Shown here in pieces: positions 8,674-17,488 of a stretch of 64,000 nucleotides of DNA. Both the position numbers and the translations under genes were made by a program. This DNA comes from Pseudomonadota bacterium. Its GTDB lineage: Bacteria > Myxococcota_A > Polyangia > Polyangiales > Polyangiaceae. The DNA is taken from the NCBI GenBank assembly GCA_023398955.1, contig JAEWRL010000012.1, forward strand, positions 86,102 through 150,101, written 5' to 3'. The notes below the pieces were generated by a model that saw nothing but the letters and a program-made list of their open reading frames with translations, was not told where the DNA came from and did no database searches. The first letter of the stretch is position 1, and every line of letters begins with the position of its first letter.

Positions 8674-11082
8674 TCAGCCTCGCGACCCGCGGCCCTTCTT
8701 CCCAGCACTCCCTCGGCGCCGGTCTTCGCGACCCGTGGTTGCGGACGGCTTGGACGCTCGCGCGGGGTGCCCCGAGGCAGTAGCGCGCTTCGCCTTGCCA
8801 CCCGCGCGGGCAGGGACTTCCTTTTTCGAGGAAGGCGCGCGCACCGGGTTCCCGGCCTTGGCAGCCCGTGCCCCCGCACCTGCCCCACGGCGCCTGGCCA
8901 CACGCGGACGCCCATCTCCTTCAGCTCGAGAGAGCTCCGCGTCGCCGAGCATACGGCGGCCGAGCACGGCCCGCCTAAGGACCGCAACGTCCTCGATACG
9001 CACGCGGACCCTATCTCCAAGTGCCACTCGATCGCCCGTGCGTTGCCCTTCGACGCGCAGCTCATCCTCGCTGAGCTCGTAATGGTCTGGGCCGAGGTCT
9101 TCATGCCGGACCAGCACATCGACGAACGGATCATCGAGAGCCACGAACACACCGCTGCCGACCAGCGCGCTCACCGTGCCATCGAAGACTTCGCCGACCC
9201 TGTCCCGCATGTAGAGTGCCCGATACAGGTCCACGACCTCACGCTCGACATCGATGGCTGCTCGCTCCCGGGCACTACCGGCCGTCGCCATCGCACGCAT
9301 CTCCTCTACGTGTGTCGTCGTTTTGGGCGGCTTGCCGCCTCGCAGCAAGTGCTTCACTGTCCGATGCACGACGAGATCGGGGTATCGGCGAATGGGTGAG
9401 GTGAAGTGCAGATAGCTATCGGAAGCCAGCCCGAAGTGCCCGATATTCACGATGTCGTAGGCTGCCTGCTTTAGCGAGCGTAGCAGCAGGATCTCCAGCA
9501 CCGCCCGTCGGGGGTGATCCGCGATTCGGCCCAACCATTTCGCGACAGCCTCTGGCGTAACGGACTCCTCGATAGACAGTGGAGCGCCCATCAGAGCCGC
9601 GACCTCTGCGAGCCTCTCGAGCTTTGCCTCGTCGGGGACGCCGTGGACACGATAGATGGCGACGGCGCGGCGCTCGCAGAGCCACGCGGCCACGAGTTCG
9701 TTCGCGAGCAGCATGAGCTCTTCCACCATTTCGTATGCACGCTTGATGCCTGCGTCCTGGGTGCGCCGGTAGATGTTGACCGGTGCTCCGCTCCCTTCAT
9801 CCAGGACGACCCGAGGCTCGGGAACGTTCAGCTCCAAGGCGCCCCGCGCCAGACGAGACTTCCGCAACCTGCGTGCCAGCTCGTCGAGCACCTTCAGATC
9901 CTTTCGAAAGGCCTCGGCCTGAGCGCTCCGGGGCGCTGACTCGCTGAACCCGAGTGCGCGCGCCACCCCACCATAAGTGAGCATCGCGGCGGAACGCATC
10001 ACCCCTTCCACGACGTCGAAACGCTCGACCGTACCGCGTCTATCCAGCTCCGCTATGACGCACAGGCACAACCTATCACGATCGGGAAGGAGGGAGCAGA
10101 GATCGGCGCTCAGCGCTGCGGGCAGCATGGGGATCGCGCGGTCGGGGAGGTAGAGCGTACAACCGCGCGAGCGAGCCTCCACATCGAGAGACGTGTTCGG
10201 CTGTACGTATTCGCTCACGTCGGCGATCGCAATCCAGGCACGATAGCCCCCGTCGCGACGCTCGACCCACACCGCATCGTCGTGGTCCCGAGCATCCTCG
10301 GGATCGATGGTGGGCAGAGGGACGGCGCGCAAATCCACGCGTTTTCCAGCGGTCGGCGGCTGCATTCGTGTCGCCAAAGCCTCCGCTTCGCGCAGACTCT
10401 CGTCCGGGTGCTCCTCGACGATCTGTTCGCGGACGAGGATCTTCGCGACTTCCGCTTTGGGATCCCCCGGCACCCCGAGCACTGCGAGGAGCTCCCCTTC
10501 GGCGTTCTCGTCGGCAAACTCGGGAAACCGCGTGATCCGCACGACTGCCGCGTCACCATCACGGCCCGCGCTGGCCCCAGAAGCCACGACGACGGGCCCG
10601 CGTAAGCGGCCGTCGTCAGGTTCGAGCCAGGCACTCCGTCCCCGTTTCCTCAGCAACCCGGCGACGCGCGGATTTCGCCGCGCCACGATCCGCTCGATGC
10701 GCCCCTCCACACCACGGGCCGTCCGCGCAACAACGCTCACGGCCACTCTATCCCCATGCAGCGCGCCGCCGATGCCGTCGGCGGGCACGAAAACGTCATC
10801 GAAACCGGCCGCGCTCACGAACCCAAACCCACGTGGGTTGACAGTCAGCATTCCCTCCCATTCCCCACTTCCGACAGCGCTTGCTGCATGGGCTTTGAAC
10901 CGCGACCCGGCCAGACGACGGATACTGCGATCGAGGCTGAGTTGTTCGAGAAGGGACAAGAGCCGCGGATACGAAGCTTCGCGCACCCTGAGGCGGGCGG
11001 CGATCTCGCGGGCGTGGAGGCCTCGCTCTGCCTCGACGAGACACCGCACGATGTCGCCACGAGAGGGAAGTGGTTGTGCCAT
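8674..11082 (-). CDS. rnr: Ribonuclease R
   Basis: An 802-residue 3'-to-5' exoribonuclease of the RNB (RNase II) superfamily that degrades structured RNA and takes part in RNA quality control. Domains in order: an N-terminal winged helix (GDIVRCLVEAERGLHAREIAARL), cold-shock-type OB folds (WEGMLTVNPRGFGFVSAAGFDDVFV), and the RNB catalytic core with the acidic metal-binding motif TIDPEDARDHDDAVWV at about residues 268-283. LHFTSPIRRYPDLVVHR is typical of the core end. An S1 domain follows (GEVFDGTVSALVGSGVFVAL), then a long Lys/Arg/Ala-rich tail of about 85 residues, as in other RNase R proteins. It is divergent from the VKOR-DsbA gene. Confidence 0.96.
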   Translation of the reverse strand: MAQPLPSRGDIVRCLVEAERGLHAREIAARLRVREASYPRLLSLLEQLSLDRSIRRLAGSRFKAHAASAVGSGEWEGMLTVNPRGFGFVSAAGFDDVFVPADGIGGALHGDRVAVSVVARTARGVEGRIERIVARRNPRVAGLLRKRGRSAWLEPDDGRLRGPVVVASGASAGRDGDAAVVRITRFPEFADENAEGELLAVLGVPGDPKAEVAKILVREQIVEEHPDESLREAEALATRMQPPTAGKRVDLRAVPLPTIDPEDARDHDDAVWVERRDGGYRAWIAIADVSEYVQPNTSLDVEARSRGCTLYLPDRAIPMLPAALSADLCSLLPDRDRLCLCVIAELDRRGTVERFDVVEGVMRSAAMLTYGGVARALGFSESAPRSAQAEAFRKDLKVLDELARRLRKSRLARGALELNVPEPRVVLDEGSGAPVNIYRRTQDAGIKRAYEMVEELMLLANELVAAWLCERRAVAIYRVHGVPDEAKLERLAEVAALMGAPLSIEESVTPEAVAKWLGRIADHPRRAVLEILLLRSLKQAAYDIVNIGHFGLASDSYLHFTSPIRRYPDLVVHRTVKHLLRGGKPPKTTTHVEEMRAMATAGSARERAAIDVEREVVDLYRALYMRDRVGEVFDGTVSALVGSGVFVALDDPFVDVLVRHEDLGPDHYELSEDELRVEGQRTGDRVALGDRVRVRIEDVAVLRRAVLGRRMLGDAELSRAEGDGRPRVARRRGAGAGARAAKAGNPVRAPSSKKEVPARAGGKAKRATASGHPARASKPSATTGREDRRRGSAGKKGRGSRG

Positions 11083-11140
11083 GATGCGAACCGTCTTAGC
11101 TCAGTACATTCGAACACGCCTCGCGAATCCTCGAGATCCC

Positions 11141-12277
11141 ATGTCGACGAGCCGGCCTCGCCCCAACCTCTGGATGCTCCTTCTCCGCTGCTGTCTCCTG
11201 GTGAGCCTCGCCGCCAGCGCTGCACTCACCGTCGACTATCTGAATCCGACGGGAGCTTTCTGCGCCCCCGGTTCTGGTTGCGACGCCGTCCGAGACAGCA
11301 GCTACGCCATGATACTCGGCCGGGTGCCCGTTCCCGTATTGGGTGTCATCGCGTTCGCCATCGTTTTTGCCGTCTCCCTCCTTCCCAACACTCGCCTCCG
11401 CTGGGTTCTGCTTGGACCGCTTGTTTTCGCGGGAGCCGCCGTCGCTCTACTACTCATTGCCCTGCAGGCGTTCGCCATTGGGGCGTTCTGCTGGCTCTGT
11501 ATGGTGACTGATGTCGCCGCGCTGGGGGCGGCAGTGGCCCTGATCATGGACGAAAGACTGCGCCGCCGCACAGATCCCGCGGTTCGCACGGTCGAAGCAC
11601 TTCCCCCTTGGGCATGGGCCGCGTTGGGTGCGGTTGCCGTGGCGGCTCCACTCGTCTGGCCCCATATTCGCCCCCGCCCTGTCGTGCCCACCGCGATTAG
11701 TCAGTTCTATGTGGCGGGGCGGGTGAACATCGTCGAGTTCGCCGACTTCCAGTGTCCATTCTGCCGCATCCTGCACACACGCATGGGATCGGTGCTTCGG
11801 GACCACGCGGGTCCGGTAAACGTCATTCGCTTGAATGCACCCCTCCCGAGCCACCCTCACGCCCGGGACGCGGCCCGTGCCGCGGTCTGCGCCGGACGAC
11901 AGGCGAAGGGGGACGAAATGGCCGATATGTTGTTCGAGACGGAGGACCTGACGAGGCCATCCATTCGCCGACTCGCGGAGATTGTGGGTCTCGACACCGA
12001 TCTCTTCGTGAGCTGTCTGACCGATCCAGCAACGGAGAAGCGGATCGACAGCGAGTTCGCGATCCTGCAGGACATAGGGTTCGAGGGGCTGCCTACGGTC
12101 TTCATCGGGCAGCAGAAGCTCGTCGGTGCTCAGCCCGAGGACGTGATCCGAGAAGCCATCCAGACCGCCTCGCAGGAGGTGCCGCGGGGCGGCATACCGG
12201 GCTATGCCTACTTGGTGCTCATCGCAACCACTGTCATCCTCGTCGTCTTCACTGGCCGGCGCTCGATCCGATCTTGA
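11141..12277 (+). CDS. VKOR-DsbA fusion protein (periplasmic disulfide formation)
   Basis: A 378-residue membrane protein joining a bacterial vitamin-K-epoxide-reductase domain to a thioredoxin-fold DsbA-like domain. The VKOR part has hydrophobic helices, a loop Cys pair C41 and C47 (FCAPGSGCDAV) and the active CXXC at 117-120 (FCWLC). The thioredoxin domain begins near residue 184 and carries CPFC at 205-208 (EFADFQCPFCRI), with a cis-Pro loop in FEGLPTVFIG. An extra C-terminal transmembrane helix (GYAYLVLIATTVILVVF) is present. Such fusions oxidise exported Cys residues and pass electrons to quinone, replacing DsbA-DsbB. The ATG at 11141 starts just before the first helix; one 20 codons upstream is possible. 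Confidence 0.9.
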   Translation: MSTSRPRPNLWMLLLRCCLLVSLAASAALTVDYLNPTGAFCAPGSGCDAVRDSSYAMILGRVPVPVLGVIAFAIVFAVSLLPNTRLRWVLLGPLVFAGAAVALLLIALQAFAIGAFCWLCMVTDVAALGAAVALIMDERLRRRTDPAVRTVEALPPWAWAALGAVAVAAPLVWPHIRPRPVVPTAISQFYVAGRVNIVEFADFQCPFCRILHTRMGSVLRDHAGPVNVIRLNAPLPSHPHARDAARAAVCAGRQAKGDEMADMLFETEDLTRPSIRRLAEIVGLDTDLFVSCLTDPATEKRIDSEFAILQDIGFEGLPTVFIGQQKLVGAQPEDVIREAIQTASQEVPRGGIPGYAYLVLIATTVILVVFTGRRSIRS

Positions 12278-12409
12278 GCTTGAGAGGACCAACACGCTCC
12301 TGACGAGTCACGCCGGCAGGGCCCCCGCCGAGGTGCACGGCGCCAAAGTTCTGACACACTGGCGGGCGCGGGGATAGCGCAGCGCAGCCTGGAGCGGCAT
12401 ACTGGCAAG

Positions 12410-13558
12410 ATGGCCGAAGCATCGCTCTCGACTTGGGAAGGATCCGGCACCGCAGTGCCCTTCGAGGTCTTCCAACGCCTTCCGAAGACGGATCTCCACG
12501 TGCACCTGGATGGTTCCCTGCGCTTGTCGACGATCCTCGAACTCGCTGCGGAGCAGAACGTCGAGCTGCCTGCCACGACGGAAGACGAGCTCCGCGAGGC
12601 CATCGGCTGCGGAAGAACGTTCGGGAGCCTCGTCGAGTACCTTCGCGGCTTCGAGATCACTCTTCAGGTGCTGCAAACGGCTGAGGCCCTGGAGCGGACG
12701 GCGTTCGAGCTGGCCGAGGACGCCCATGCGGAGAACGTCCGGTACATGGAAGTGCGCTACTCGCCAATGCTTCATACACGCCGCGGCCTCAAGCTGACCA
12801 CGGTCGTCGAGGCCGTTCTAGAGGGCCTTTGGCGCGCCCGCCAAGCCTACGGCATTCACGCAAACGTCATCCTGTGCGGAATCCGCAACATATCGCCACG
12901 TTCCTCGTACCGGATGGCAGAGCTCGCCGTAGCCTACAAGGGGAGGGGCGTCGTGGGTTTCGACCTGGCCGGGGCCGAAGCGGATAACCCAGCCAAGCAC
13001 CATCTGGACGCCTTTCGGCTGGTGCGCACGAACAATATCAACATCACTATTCACGCGGGCGAAGCGTATGGTCCCGAGTCAATCGCCCAGGCATTGCACG
13101 TTTGCGGCGCACATCGCATCGGGCACGGTGTGCGGCTGCGCGAGAGCGGCGATCTCCTTCACTATGTCGACGACCACCGGATTCCGCTCGAGTGCTGTCC
13201 TTCGAGCAATGTGCAAACAGGGGCCGTGCTCGACCTCGGGGACCATCCACTCAAGCTCTATTTCGACCTCGGCTGCCGGGTGACCGTCAACACCGACAAC
13301 CGCCTCATCACGGACACGACGGTCTCCAAGGAGTTGTTCCTGGTTCACACGCGCCGTGGCATCCCCTTCACGGACATCAAGAAGATCATCCTCGCTGGCT
13401 TCAAGAGCTCATTTCAACCCTTCCACGAGCGCCAGACGCTCCTCCGACGGGTCGCCACCGAGCTGAAGCACTACGCAGATGATGGAACTGTCAGGCCTCC
13501 CAGTATCGTCCCCGCCGAACCAGCGATCCACAGCGTACCGCGCGACGAAAGCCTTTGA
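12410..13558 (+). CDS. add: Adenosine deaminase family protein
   Basis: A 382-residue zinc amidohydrolase that deaminates adenosine (or a close relative) in purine salvage. Visible signatures: the zinc-binding KTDLHVHLDGSL at about residues 26-37, ITIHAGEAYGPESI with the zinc His and catalytic Glu, HRIGHGVRL with the catalytic His, and VTVNTDNR with the zinc Asp. The second Asp of the usual TDD is Asn here, a variant I know from actinobacterial members with NTDNR, so activity on adenosine is likely but related substrates such as adenine or aminofutalosine are not excluded. The start ATG leaves a short Ser/Thr-rich leader. It converges with dnaJ-like gene 80 bases away. Confidence 0.88.
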   Translation: MAEASLSTWEGSGTAVPFEVFQRLPKTDLHVHLDGSLRLSTILELAAEQNVELPATTEDELREAIGCGRTFGSLVEYLRGFEITLQVLQTAEALERTAFELAEDAHAENVRYMEVRYSPMLHTRRGLKLTTVVEAVLEGLWRARQAYGIHANVILCGIRNISPRSSYRMAELAVAYKGRGVVGFDLAGAEADNPAKHHLDAFRLVRTNNINITIHAGEAYGPESIAQALHVCGAHRIGHGVRLRESGDLLHYVDDHRIPLECCPSSNVQTGAVLDLGDHPLKLYFDLGCRVTVNTDNRLITDTTVSKELFLVHTRRGIPFTDIKKIILAGFKSSFQPFHERQTLLRRVATELKHYADDGTVRPPSIVPAEPAIHSVPRDESL

Positions 13559-13637
13559 CACCGCCACTCCCGGCGCGGTGGGCGTGGGATCAGCACGTAG
13601 CGCTCCAGCGGTCCCGGCTTGCCGTGATATCGAAGCG

Positions 13638-14576
13638 TCAGAATGTCACGTCGCGCCGGACATCACCGGGCATCGCCGATTCGAGCGTGTCGATGGCTCC
13701 TCTGATCGCGTCAGAATCGACTGCCGGCAGCTTCACGAGAAAGCACACGTAGAGATCCCCGACATCGTTCTTTCGCTTCACGCCTTTACCCTTGAGTCGC
13801 AGTCGCTGTCCACTCTGTGTCCCCTTGGGAACCGTCAATGTTACGTCGCCGTGAGGCGTCGGAACACGCACTTTCGCGCCAGCGTAGGCCTCCCCGACCG
13901 TGATCGGCAGATCGAGGGTGAGGTCCAAACCTTCTCGCTTGAAGTGGGGATGAGGTCGAACCCTGACGGTAAGGACGAGGTCGCCAGCGGGGCCGCCCAG
14001 CGGACTCGGTGCGCCCTGTCCTGCAACACGCACTTTGTCTCCATCGCCAGCACCCGGCGGAACTCGGACGGTCACGGGCGCGCGTCCGCCGTTCACTTCT
14101 AGCTTGAGCTCCGCACCACGCAGCGCAGAGGCGAAGTCCAGCTCCACTTCACTGTTGATATCCGCACCCTTCGCTCCGACCCGGCGGCCACCGCGCCGAG
14201 GCGAGCCGGCTCCGCGAAAGAGCTCGCCGAAGAGGTCGCCAAACCCGAATGCCTCGCCGCTCCCGCCAGCGTTGCCCCCAAATCCGAACCCACCGAAGCC
14301 ACCACGACCGGCAGCGTTCGTCCCGTAGGCACGCATCACCTCGGGGTCGAAGCCTTCGCGGAGCGACGCCTCTCCGAACTCGTCGTACAGCGCCCGCTTC
14401 TTCGCGTCCCCCAAGACCTGGTGGGCACGGTTGATGTCCTTGAAGCGCTGCTCGGCCCGTGCGTCATTTGGATTCCTGTCAGGGTGTAGCTGAGCAGCGA
14501 GCTTCCGGTAGGCCCGCTTGATCTCGTCTTGGCTCGCGCCGCGCGAGACACCCAGTACCTGATAAAGATCACCCAT
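13638..14576 (-). CDS. DnaJ/CbpA-type co-chaperone (no zinc finger)
   Basis: A 312-residue J-domain protein that would stimulate a DnaK ATPase. The J domain (1-70) has DLYQVLGVSRGASQDEIKRAY and the HPD triad in LAAQLHPDRNPND. A Gly/Phe-rich linker follows (GRGGFGGFGFGGNAGGSG). No CXXCXGXG zinc repeats are present, which makes it type II, like CbpA or DnaJ2. The C-terminal substrate-binding beta domains are clear from VTVRVPPGAGDGDKVRVAGQG and PHPHFKREGLDLTLDLPITV, ending in DVTLTVPKGTQSGQRLRLKG. It is followed on the same strand by nothing closer than the convergent adenosine deaminase gene, and preceded by a methyltransferase gene 43 bases away. Confidence 0.93.
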   Translation of the reverse strand: MGDLYQVLGVSRGASQDEIKRAYRKLAAQLHPDRNPNDARAEQRFKDINRAHQVLGDAKKRALYDEFGEASLREGFDPEVMRAYGTNAAGRGGFGGFGFGGNAGGSGEAFGFGDLFGELFRGAGSPRRGGRRVGAKGADINSEVELDFASALRGAELKLEVNGGRAPVTVRVPPGAGDGDKVRVAGQGAPSPLGGPAGDLVLTVRVRPHPHFKREGLDLTLDLPITVGEAYAGAKVRVPTPHGDVTLTVPKGTQSGQRLRLKGKGVKRKNDVGDLYVCFLVKLPAVDSDAIRGAIDTLESAMPGDVRRDVTF

Positions 14577-14619
14577 GGTCGACCGAGCAAGCTAAGCCTG
14601 CCCCCCGCGGCGCGCAAGC

Positions 14620-15492
14620 TCAGAGACGGCCCTTAGCGCGGCGACAGCTGCACTCCAGCACGAGTGAATCGGCGCTGCCGTCGGGTTCCCGGCCGGCGAA
14701 ATCTGCGGTCTCTCTGAGAACCTTGAAACCCCCGAACGCGAGCAGGCTTCGCATCTCGCACGGAAAGTACTGACGGTGGGTCAGGGGCACGACCCACGGC
14801 GTCCCCGTTTCCGGAAGAAACTCCATCCAGATCACAAGCAGCTGGCGCAGCGGATCGTACTCGAAGCGCTCGCGATAGCGCACCTTGATGCCAGTTTCGG
14901 GGTCGCGGAAGGAGGCGGCGGGGTAGGGCCGCTCCGGATCCCGGTCCAGGTCACCGGGGCGCGGCACGGAGTAGTCGAACGCGAACAAACCTCGGGGCCC
15001 AAGGTGCGCCGCGACGCGCCTCAAGAACGCGCCCATTTCTTCTTGGGTGTAGAGGTGCAGGACCGTATTGAAGGGCGCGAGAACCAGATCGAAAGTGCTA
15101 CGAAACCGCTGTCTGCACATGCTGCCGTGCACCAGCCTCACGCGCCGCCTCACCGCGCGATCCTCCCGGGCTAGCTTGGCTTCGAGCGCGGCCAGCATCG
15201 GCCCCGATAGGTCGACCGCAACGATCTCCTGCCCAGCTCGGGCCAAGGGGATCGTGATCCGCCCACTCCCCGCCCCGTACTCGAGCACCCGGCCGCCATG
15301 CTTCTGCGCGAGCTCGAGATAGTAACGCACGTCGAACTCCCGGCGTGCGTAGGTCCTGTCGTAGTATCGCGGGTCCGCGTAGTGGGCGAGTGCCCCGTAG
15401 TCCCCGGCGCATCCCAACGTCTCGATGCTCAGGACTTGGGTTGCAGCCGCCCGCCCTCTCGACGCCGCGGCTGCCCGCCGGCGCGATGCCAC
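14620..15492 (-). CDS. Class I SAM-dependent methyltransferase
   Basis: A 290-residue Rossmann-type methyltransferase. Motif I is VLEYGAGSGRITIPLARAG at about residues 69-87, motif II is IVAVDLSGPMLAALEAKL with the ribose-binding Asp, and the motif IV region is FDLVLAPFNTVLHLY. This last segment is characteristic of the small-molecule methyltransferase group of domain 25/11 type. An N-terminal Arg/Ala-rich stretch of about 20 residues may be an over-extended start. Downstream residues (WMEFLPETGTPWVVPLTHRQ) look like a substrate lid. The substrate cannot be told. It lies between rpoZ and the J-protein gene on the same strand, with rpoZ only 10 bases upstream, so co-transcription is likely. 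Confidence 0.85.
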   Translation of the reverse strand: MASRRRAAAASRGRAAATQVLSIETLGCAGDYGALAHYADPRYYDRTYARREFDVRYYLELAQKHGGRVLEYGAGSGRITIPLARAGQEIVAVDLSGPMLAALEAKLAREDRAVRRRVRLVHGSMCRQRFRSTFDLVLAPFNTVLHLYTQEEMGAFLRRVAAHLGPRGLFAFDYSVPRPGDLDRDPERPYPAASFRDPETGIKVRYRERFEYDPLRQLLVIWMEFLPETGTPWVVPLTHRQYFPCEMRSLLAFGGFKVLRETADFAGREPDGSADSLVLECSCRRAKGRL

Positions 15493-15502
15493 GAACGATC
15501 CT

Positions 15503-15742
15503 TCAGTGCCGTCCGACGCTCAACTCGTCGATGTACTCCTGAATCGCCTCGGAGGTATCTCGGTGGTACCGAACCTTGCCTTGAGCGATCTCGCGAAGAC
15601 TCATCACGGCCGGCTTGTTCTTACCCTTGACCAGCGCTGGCTCACCTCGCATGAGGGTACGGGTTCGCTGTGCTGCCAGCACGACGAGGGCGAAACGATT
15701 CTCTTCTTTCTCAAGACAGTCTTCGACGGTAACGCGCGCCAT
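15503..15742 (-). CDS. rpoZ: DNA-directed RNA polymerase omega subunit
   Basis: A 79-residue protein that helps fold and assemble the beta' subunit of RNA polymerase. MARVTVEDCLEKEENRFALV is the classical N-terminal signature, followed by VLAAQRTRTLMRG (the conserved A-x-R-A/T-R-x-L region) and a conserved tail SLREIAQGKVRY, then EYIDELS. The length is usual for the family. It stands upstream of a methyltransferase gene on the same strand with a 10-base gap. No gmk or spoT gene, the frequent partners of rpoZ in other bacteria, is next to it. Confidence 0.96.
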   Translation of the reverse strand: MARVTVEDCLEKEENRFALVVLAAQRTRTLMRGEPALVKGKNKPAVMSLREIAQGKVRYHRDTSEAIQEYIDELSVGRH

Positions 15743-15906
15743 AGGCTCCTGTTCCGCTCCGCGAGCGGGGCGTGAAGCTAGCGTGACACAGCGCTGGCGG
15801 CAACCTGAACAGACGGACAGACGCGAAACAGAGCGGCGGTCCGGTACGCCAGCCTACCTGTCGCCGTCTGCTTCGGCGAGCACCAGCCACACGGAGGACA
15901 AGCAAG

Positions 15907-16455
15907 TTAGCGCTCGAGGCTCAGCGGTGTCCTACCCGCGAGAATGACGTCCCACCACCCGAAGTGCAGGGCGAGAATGTGATCGAGCTGCCACGTCCCG
16001 GAATCGATAGCGTCGTTGTTGCGCCGGCACACGGGTAGCAGCGCCTCACCCGGCAGACAATAGGCCGCTTGCTCGGCGCTTTGCAGGAGGTGGAGCACGC
16101 CTTCGGAGAAACCCCGCCCAGCATACACCATGGCGGAAGGCATCCGCAGAGCATCGAGGTCACGCAGAGCGTACGGGATTTTCTCGTCTGCCGTTCCCGA
16201 CGAGTCTTGATACTTGCACTCCAGTGCCAGCGCATGGCGGCGCTCGGAGTCCAGTACCACGAGATCGACACGGCGCCGCTTCCCGATGATGGACGTCCCA
16301 ATGCTCACCTCCTCGTAGACGGCCACCCCCCTGTCAGAATAGGCGCTGACCACGTAGCGCCCTATCAGGCGGCGGTACTCGTTCCCAGTCATCGCACGTT
16401 CCATGGTGGAGCAGACGGACCTCGGAGGGTCAATCGGCATCTGGCACCACCTCAC
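15907..16455 (-). CDS. PD-(D/E)XK nuclease, candidate type II restriction endonuclease
   Basis: A 182-residue protein with a recognisable PD-(D/E)XK core: Asp 64 in KRRRVDLVVLDS and Glu 79-x-Lys 81 in ALALECKYQ form the D...ExK metal site. The following SGTADEKIPYALRDL, with Gln 83 after the Lys, is a known extension in related nucleases. The middle (SAMVYAGRGFSEGVLHLL) fits the remaining fold, and the C-terminus is Trp/His-rich. The reading frame overlaps the end of the DNA methyltransferase by 26 bases if the first ATG is used; ATGs at 16440, 16404 and 16392 are alternatives. Its position beside a methyltransferase suggests the cleaving partner of a type II restriction-modification system. 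The recognition site is unknown. Confidence 0.75.
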   Translation of the reverse strand: MRWCQMPIDPPRSVCSTMERAMTGNEYRRLIGRYVVSAYSDRGVAVYEEVSIGTSIIGKRRRVDLVVLDSERRHALALECKYQDSSGTADEKIPYALRDLDALRMPSAMVYAGRGFSEGVLHLLQSAEQAAYCLPGEALLPVCRRNNDAIDSGTWQLDHILALHFGWWDVILAGRTPLSLER

Positions 16456-17287
16456 TTAGGCGGTTGGCCGCAATCTCGACGGCTTCGGCGCACAGGTCGT
16501 TCCCGAGGAACTGACGCCGCAGCTCCACGGCCGCGGCGCCAACCGAGCCCGAGCCCATGAAGGGATCCACGACGAGCTCCCCAGGTCGAGTGCTCTGGGC
16601 GATCAGAACCCTGGAAACCGCGACCGGTTTTTCCGCCGGATACCCCCTGGTGACGCGGGGCACGGTGATGATGTCGCTGATGCCGAGGTCGTTGAGTTTG
16701 CGCTTACCCTTCTCGAAGAACAGAACGAACTCATAGCGAGCACGGTAGTGGTACCCCATCCCGATCCGCTGCTTGTCCCAAACGAGCGGTTTCCAGAAGC
16801 GGAACCCGGCCGCCTCGGCGAGGGGCTTGACCACGAACATGGTCTCAGCATCACAGAATAGATAAAAGTGCCTGTGGCGACGAAGAACGCGATAAACCTC
16901 GCCAAGCAGCTCTGGAAAGCGGGAGTTGGGGAAGATGGTGAACCAGGCGTTGCTCGAGGCCTTGCTGACCTTCAGGCGTGTGGTCGTCCCCACAGCTCGG
17001 TGCCTCTCGAGCGATTCGTAGGCCGGGTCAGTGATGACGAGGTCGGCGCTTTCATCTGGCAGGGCGCGCAACCAATCGACGGCGTCTTGGCCGAACAGCC
17101 CAAAACCTGGGCCAGAATGGACCGACCGTCGTGTCGGCAGCTCAGAGGAAACCACCTTTCCGGTCCGATGCCACGGCTCGCAGTTCGAGGAAAGCGGCAA
17201 TACCGATTGGAGCGGCGCTGGCGCGTTTGCCCGCTGGGCGCCCGAGAATGCATCAAAAGCCACGGGGCAACCAATACCACTGCGCAC
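16430..17287 (-). CDS. Site-specific DNA methyltransferase (beta-class, N6-adenine or N4-cytosine)
   Basis: A 285-residue amino-methyltransferase. The catalytic motif IV is DPAY at residues 87-90 (ADLVITDPAYESLERHR), and the AdoMet-binding motif I lies near the C-terminus as VVDPFMGSGSVGAAAVE at about 240-255. The IV-then-I order defines the beta class. The middle (FYLFCDAETMFVVKPLAEA, YRARYEFVLFFEKGKRKL) contains the target-recognition part. The first 45 residues look non-conserved, so a GTG near residue 45 may be the true start. The tail is joined to the nuclease gene, and a perfect 20-bp palindrome lies about 69 bases upstream of the ATG. Together these imply a self-contained restriction-modification unit. 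Confidence 0.9.
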   Translation of the reverse strand: MRSGIGCPVAFDAFSGAQRANAPAPLQSVLPLSSNCEPWHRTGKVVSSELPTRRSVHSGPGFGLFGQDAVDWLRALPDESADLVITDPAYESLERHRAVGTTTRLKVSKASSNAWFTIFPNSRFPELLGEVYRVLRRHRHFYLFCDAETMFVVKPLAEAAGFRFWKPLVWDKQRIGMGYHYRARYEFVLFFEKGKRKLNDLGISDIITVPRVTRGYPAEKPVAVSRVLIAQSTRPGELVVDPFMGSGSVGAAAVELRRQFLGNDLCAEAVEIAANRLSEVVPDAD

Positions 17288-17355
17288 CTGCCCAGTGCAC
17301 CTCCAGAATCCTGCAGCTAGGACATAGTCTTACCAAACCAGCGTTGAGCCGACGC

Positions 17356-17375
17356 CTACACAGGATCCTGTGTAG
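17356..17375. promoter_or_regulatory. Perfect 20-bp palindrome, probable operator
   Basis: The half-site CTACACAGGA is followed immediately by its exact reverse complement, giving a 20-bp dyad with no spacer and no mismatch; symmetry stops at the next base on each side. It lies 69 bases upstream of the methyltransferase ATG and 231 bases upstream of the pump gene. A dimeric repressor (for example a TetR-type protein, or a restriction-modification controller encoded elsewhere) is the natural reader. No T run follows on either strand, so a terminator is less likely. Confidence 0.6.
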
Positions 17376-17488
17376 CAGGATGTCCGTGCGGCGGGGTGAG
17401 CCGGAGTTGGCTCCGTGTGTGTCAAGGTTCCGCGTCAACCCGTCGCGTCGAGTGGCAGCGCGAACGTTAAGACCCCGATATCCCGAGC

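Noticed and set aside
10307..11140. A 278-codon upstream extension of the VKOR-DsbA frame
   Set aside because: It is antisense to rnr and Arg/Ser-rich; the protein family begins at the ATG at 11141.
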